From: Bacillota bacterium
GTDB lineage: Bacteria > Bacillota > Clostridia > Christensenellales > SZUA-584
Assembly: GCA_023396555.1 (NCBI GenBank)
Contig: JAEWWC010000248.1
Span: 1 to 6,393, forward strand
Reading direction: 5' to 3'
Length of the DNA stretch: 6,393 bases
Shown here: piece by piece, positions 4,626 through 6,393 of the stretch
Layout of the letters: each line of letters begins with the position of its first letter
How positions within the stretch are numbered: position 1 is the stretch's first letter
Notes under the pieces: model-generated
The model's input: the letters and a program-made list of their open reading frames with translations, nothing else
Database searches by the model: none
What the model was told of the DNA's origin: nothing
Translations under genes and position numbers: made by a program

Positions 4626-5394
4626 AGGCGTGCTCTGGAAAGCAGCGGCATTTCTGCTCTATTATGTGATTGCGCTTCCGCTAGTGTCCTTTGTCATCAA
4701 GACGGTGAACCGGACTAAGATCGTCAACAAGAAGAGCCTGAAATCTATCAAAGGCGGCTTCTTCCTGTACGGCAATCACACGCATTGGAGCGACGGTTTT
4801 TTGCCGCACGTGATGGCATCGCCCAGACGCACATATGTGATCGCTGGTCCGGATGCCGTCTCCATCAAAGGTCTGCGGAACGTCGTGACGATGCTGGGCG
4901 CGGTACCCGTGCCCACGCAGCCCAAAGCACTGGGTCCGTTCACTGACGCGGTAAAGCAAAGGCACGCTGAGGGCGCATGCGTCGCCATTTATCCGGAGGC
5001 GCACATCTGGCCGTATTATACCGGCATCCGCCCATTTCCGCCCACGTCGTTCCTGTATCCCGCGGAGCTGGGCGCGCCCGTGGTCGCGATGGTGACGCGG
5101 TACCGCGAGCGCAAGGGCCGGGGGAGTACTATCAAGAGACCGGCGCGCACCGTGATACTGAGCGACCCGATGTACCCGAAGCCGGGGCTGACTGTCCGCC
5201 AGGCGCAGCTTGATCTGCACCGCCGCGTGGCCGAGTTCATGTACGAATGCGCCGGACTGCCGGGCAACTTCGAGTATGTGGAATACCGGAAAAGGGACGC
5301 GGGGCTGCTGCCGCCGCAGACCGACAAGCGCCAGGGCTGCGGCCCGCTCGCAAAGGCACCGTCAGGCACGGCGCTGTTCGACAGCGGCATGTGA
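4516..5394 (+). CDS. PlsC-like lysophospholipid/1-acylglycerol-3-phosphate acyltransferase
   Basis: 292 aa. After a polar N-terminus (RVIYYTKTTDDFAGTNI) comes a membrane-associating segment (39-61), then the acyltransferase core: YGNHTHWSDGF with catalytic H88-x4-D93, IAGPDAVSIKGL, LGAVPVPTQ (127-135), and IYPEAHIWPYYTGIRPF (158-174) with a PEAH box in the acceptor-binding position. These are hallmarks of a clostridial PlsC-related family that acylates a glycerolipid or similar acceptor at the inner membrane face. The last ~34 residues (after 258) are Lys/Pro/Gly-rich and look unconserved. The start is ATG 4516, not an upstream in-frame ATG, because GGAGG (4502-4506) sits 9 nt before it and the family-like sequence begins there. 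It overlaps the glycosyltransferase frame by 110 nt, implying coupled translation. It ends before a bidirectional terminator. Confidence 0.85.
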   Translation: MTQPEKRVIYYTKTTDDFAGTNISTRKVDAAFPFVRKGVLWKAAAFLLYYVIALPLVSFVIKTVNRTKIVNKKSLKSIKGGFFLYGNHTHWSDGFLPHVMASPRRTYVIAGPDAVSIKGLRNVVTMLGAVPVPTQPKALGPFTDAVKQRHAEGACVAIYPEAHIWPYYTGIRPFPPTSFLYPAELGAPVVAMVTRYRERKGRGSTIKRPARTVILSDPMYPKPGLTVRQAQLDLHRRVAEFMYECAGLPGNFEYVEYRKRDAGLLPPQTDKRQGCGPLAKAPSGTALFDSGM

Positions 5395-5434
5395 CGGAAA
5401 TACAGACAGTTAGACTAATTCATAAAGGCAAAAT

Positions 5435-5460
5435 AAAAAACGCCGTTGAAGGCGTTTTTT
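5435..5460. terminator. Bidirectional intrinsic terminator between the acyltransferase gene and rpsI
   Basis: AAAAAACGCC (5435-5444) and GGCGTTTTTT (5451-5460) form a perfect inverted repeat with a GTTGAA loop. Both strands end in a T-run, so it can stop the acyltransferase message rightward and the rplM-rpsI message leftward. It starts 10 nt past the rpsI stop codon. Confidence 0.9.
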
Positions 5461-5469
5461 GTATGCGTG

Positions 5470-5862
5470 TTATCTCTTGGAGAACTGAGGCGCACGGCGG
5501 GCCGCTTTGAGGCCGTATTTCTTTCTTTCCTTCATGCGCGAGTCTCTGGTGAGGAAACCGGCTTTCTTGAGTATACCTCTCATCTCGGGCTCGGACTTGG
5601 CGAGCGCACGGGAGATGCCGTGGCGGATAGCGCCGGCCTGACCTGTATGGCCGCCGCCCTTCACGTTGACGGTGACATCGTATTTCGCGAGGGACTCGGT
5701 GAGCACCAGCGGCGACTTCACCAGCATCCGCAACGTCTCATAACCGAAATAATCATCGATGGATTTTTTATTGACGACGAGCTTGCCGTTGCCGGGTGCA
5801 AGTATCACGCGCGCCACGGAGCTTTTACGTCTGCCTGTTCCTAAAAACTGTAACTTAGCCAC
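5470..5862 (-). CDS. rpsI: 30S ribosomal protein S9
   Basis: 130 aa, the usual bacterial length. It has the GTGRRKSSVARV start, the IDDYFG stretch, the GGGHTGQAGAIRHGISRAL core and the RRAPQFSKR C-terminal tail; the terminal Lys-Arg of S9 reaches the tRNA site of the small subunit. The start is GTG at 5862, set by AGGAGG (5872-5877) with 9-nt spacing. A closer ATG (5867-5869) is in another frame, only 2 nt from the ribosome binding site, and runs into a stop after four codons. It lies 16 nt after rplM, the conserved order of this pair, and should be cotranscribed with it. Confidence 0.98.
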   Translation of the reverse strand: MAKLQFLGTGRRKSSVARVILAPGNGKLVVNKKSIDDYFGYETLRMLVKSPLVLTESLAKYDVTVNVKGGGHTGQAGAIRHGISRALAKSEPEMRGILKKAGFLTRDSRMKERKKYGLKAARRAPQFSKR

Positions 5863-5877
5863 AATTCATATCCTCCT
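5860..5877 (-). promoter_or_regulatory. Ribosome binding site that fixes the GTG start of rpsI
   Basis: AGGAGG occupies 5872-5877 (minus strand), beginning one base past the rplM stop codon. The GTG at 5862 is 9 nt away and in frame with S9. The intervening ATG at 5869 would encode only MNCG, so it is either ignored or a tiny decoy. Confidence 0.75.
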
Positions 5878-5878
5878 G

Positions 5879-6313
5879 TCAGCCTTCCAGCTGCAAAAGC
5901 TCGGGCTTCTGCGCTGCGTGGTTGTGCTCGGATCCTTTGTAGACACGGAGCTTGGTAAGCATCTGCCGGCCGAGCTTGCTCTTGGGCAACATGCGACGCA
6001 CCGCTTCCATCATCGCGAATTCCGGCTTGGTTTCCATCAGGTGAACGTATTTCGTCTCCTTCATGTGACCCATGTAACCCGAATGCTGGCGATAGACCTT
6101 CTGGTCAAGCTTTTTGCCTGTGAATACGGCTTTCTCGACGTTGATGATGATCACATAATCACCCGTATCGACATGCGGCGTGTATTCCGGCTTGTTCTTG
6201 CCGTGCAAGATGGATGCAACCTGGCTTGCGAGGCGACCGAAGACCATGCCTTCAGCGTCCACAATATACCATTTGCGATCCACAGAGCCGGGCTTTGCCA
6301 TATATGTTTTCAT
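5879..6313 (-). CDS. rplM: 50S ribosomal protein L13
   Basis: 144 aa, the normal length. It has the typical start MKTYMAKPGSVDRKWYIVDA, GRLASQVASILHGKNK (26-41), the HVDTGDYVIIINVEK strand (47-61), the GYMGHMKE turn and the late RRMLPKSKLGRQMLTKLRVY block. L13 is an early-assembling protein of the large subunit. The ATG at 6313 has AGGAGG (6322-6327) at 8-nt spacing. It is the first gene of the rplM-rpsI pair inside the window; what lies upstream is cut off by the window edge, where a truA or ECF-transporter block is a common neighbour in Bacillota. Confidence 0.98.
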   Translation of the reverse strand: MKTYMAKPGSVDRKWYIVDAEGMVFGRLASQVASILHGKNKPEYTPHVDTGDYVIIINVEKAVFTGKKLDQKVYRQHSGYMGHMKETKYVHLMETKPEFAMMEAVRRMLPKSKLGRQMLTKLRVYKGSEHNHAAQKPELLQLEG

Positions 6314-6327
6314 TTGGCCTTCCTCCT

Positions 6328-6393
6328 GGCTGTGTCATATTCTTATTTAATATGCTGTTCGTACAGGCCGGGGCTAGTGACCGATAAAAACAG
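6328..6393 (-). promoter_or_regulatory. Possible structured 5' leader of rplM (truncated)
   Basis: On the minus strand, CTGT-ACGA-ACAG (6355-6366) abuts CATATT-AAATAAG-AATATG (6336-6354): two small perfect hairpins with no gap, ending 9 nt before the AGGAGG of rplM. An L13 leader that controls L13/S9 synthesis is known in Bacillota; I cannot confirm that this is the same element, since I do not recall its consensus well enough to match it. No convincing promoter is visible before the window edge. Confidence 0.3.

Noticed and set aside
4681..5220. Long minus-strand open frame (179 codons) inside the acyltransferase gene
   Set aside because: It is His/Arg-rich with no domain, and lies opposite clear acyltransferase motifs.
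1..6393. CRISPR array, tRNA/rRNA, insertion sequence or prophage
   Set aside because: No spaced direct repeats of suitable length, no tRNA-like cloverleaf, no transposase or integrase motifs, and no terminal inverted repeats seen in either strand.

Overview
The window looks like chromosomal DNA from an endospore-forming member of the Clostridia (Bacillota). The evidence is a Spo0E-like phosphatase, a SpoIIE/RsbU-type PP2C phosphatase, a textbook Spo0A box, strong AGGAGG-type ribosome binding sites, SigA-like promoters and the rplM-rpsI pair. Coding DNA is moderately GC-rich and the main intergenic region is strongly AT-rich. Genus cannot be told from the sequence.

Left end (1-767): the 3' end of a flotillin-like membrane scaffold gene (+) closes with a hairpin terminator. 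It is convergent with a small L,D-transpeptidase (YkuD) gene on the minus strand that lacks a visible signal peptide.

Centre left (768-2615): an AT-rich divergent control region holds a perfect extended Spo0A box (TTTGTCGAAA, 861-870), a near-perfect box facing the other way (818-824), and phased CTGTAWA repeats. It drives the transpeptidase leftward. Rightward it drives a signalling cassette: a stand-alone WYL-like small protein, a Spo0E-like phosphatase, a 21-residue Cys-containing leader peptide with its own strong ribosome binding site, and a PAS-PP2C phosphatase. The leader's stop codon overlaps the phosphatase start as ATGA. The layout suggests Spo0A~P switching on a gene for its own likely phosphatase together with an output phosphatase.

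Centre (2610-3310): a membrane-anchored XRE regulator (minus) overlaps the phosphatase gene tail to tail within the palindrome TCATGA, with no terminator between them. The first plus-strand terminator after the phosphatase gene is a perfect 12-bp hairpin at 3273-3309. It lies beyond the regulator's own promoter, so rightward read-through would be antisense to the whole regulator gene.

Centre right (3338-5460): a GT-B glycosyltransferase and a PlsC-like acyltransferase form a two-gene unit whose reading frames overlap by 110 nt. They probably build or modify a membrane glycolipid. A bidirectional terminator closes the unit.

Right end (5470-6393): rplM and rpsI (ribosomal proteins L13 and S9) on the minus strand, with rpsI starting at GTG. 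Upstream of rplM is a short leader that can form two small hairpins.
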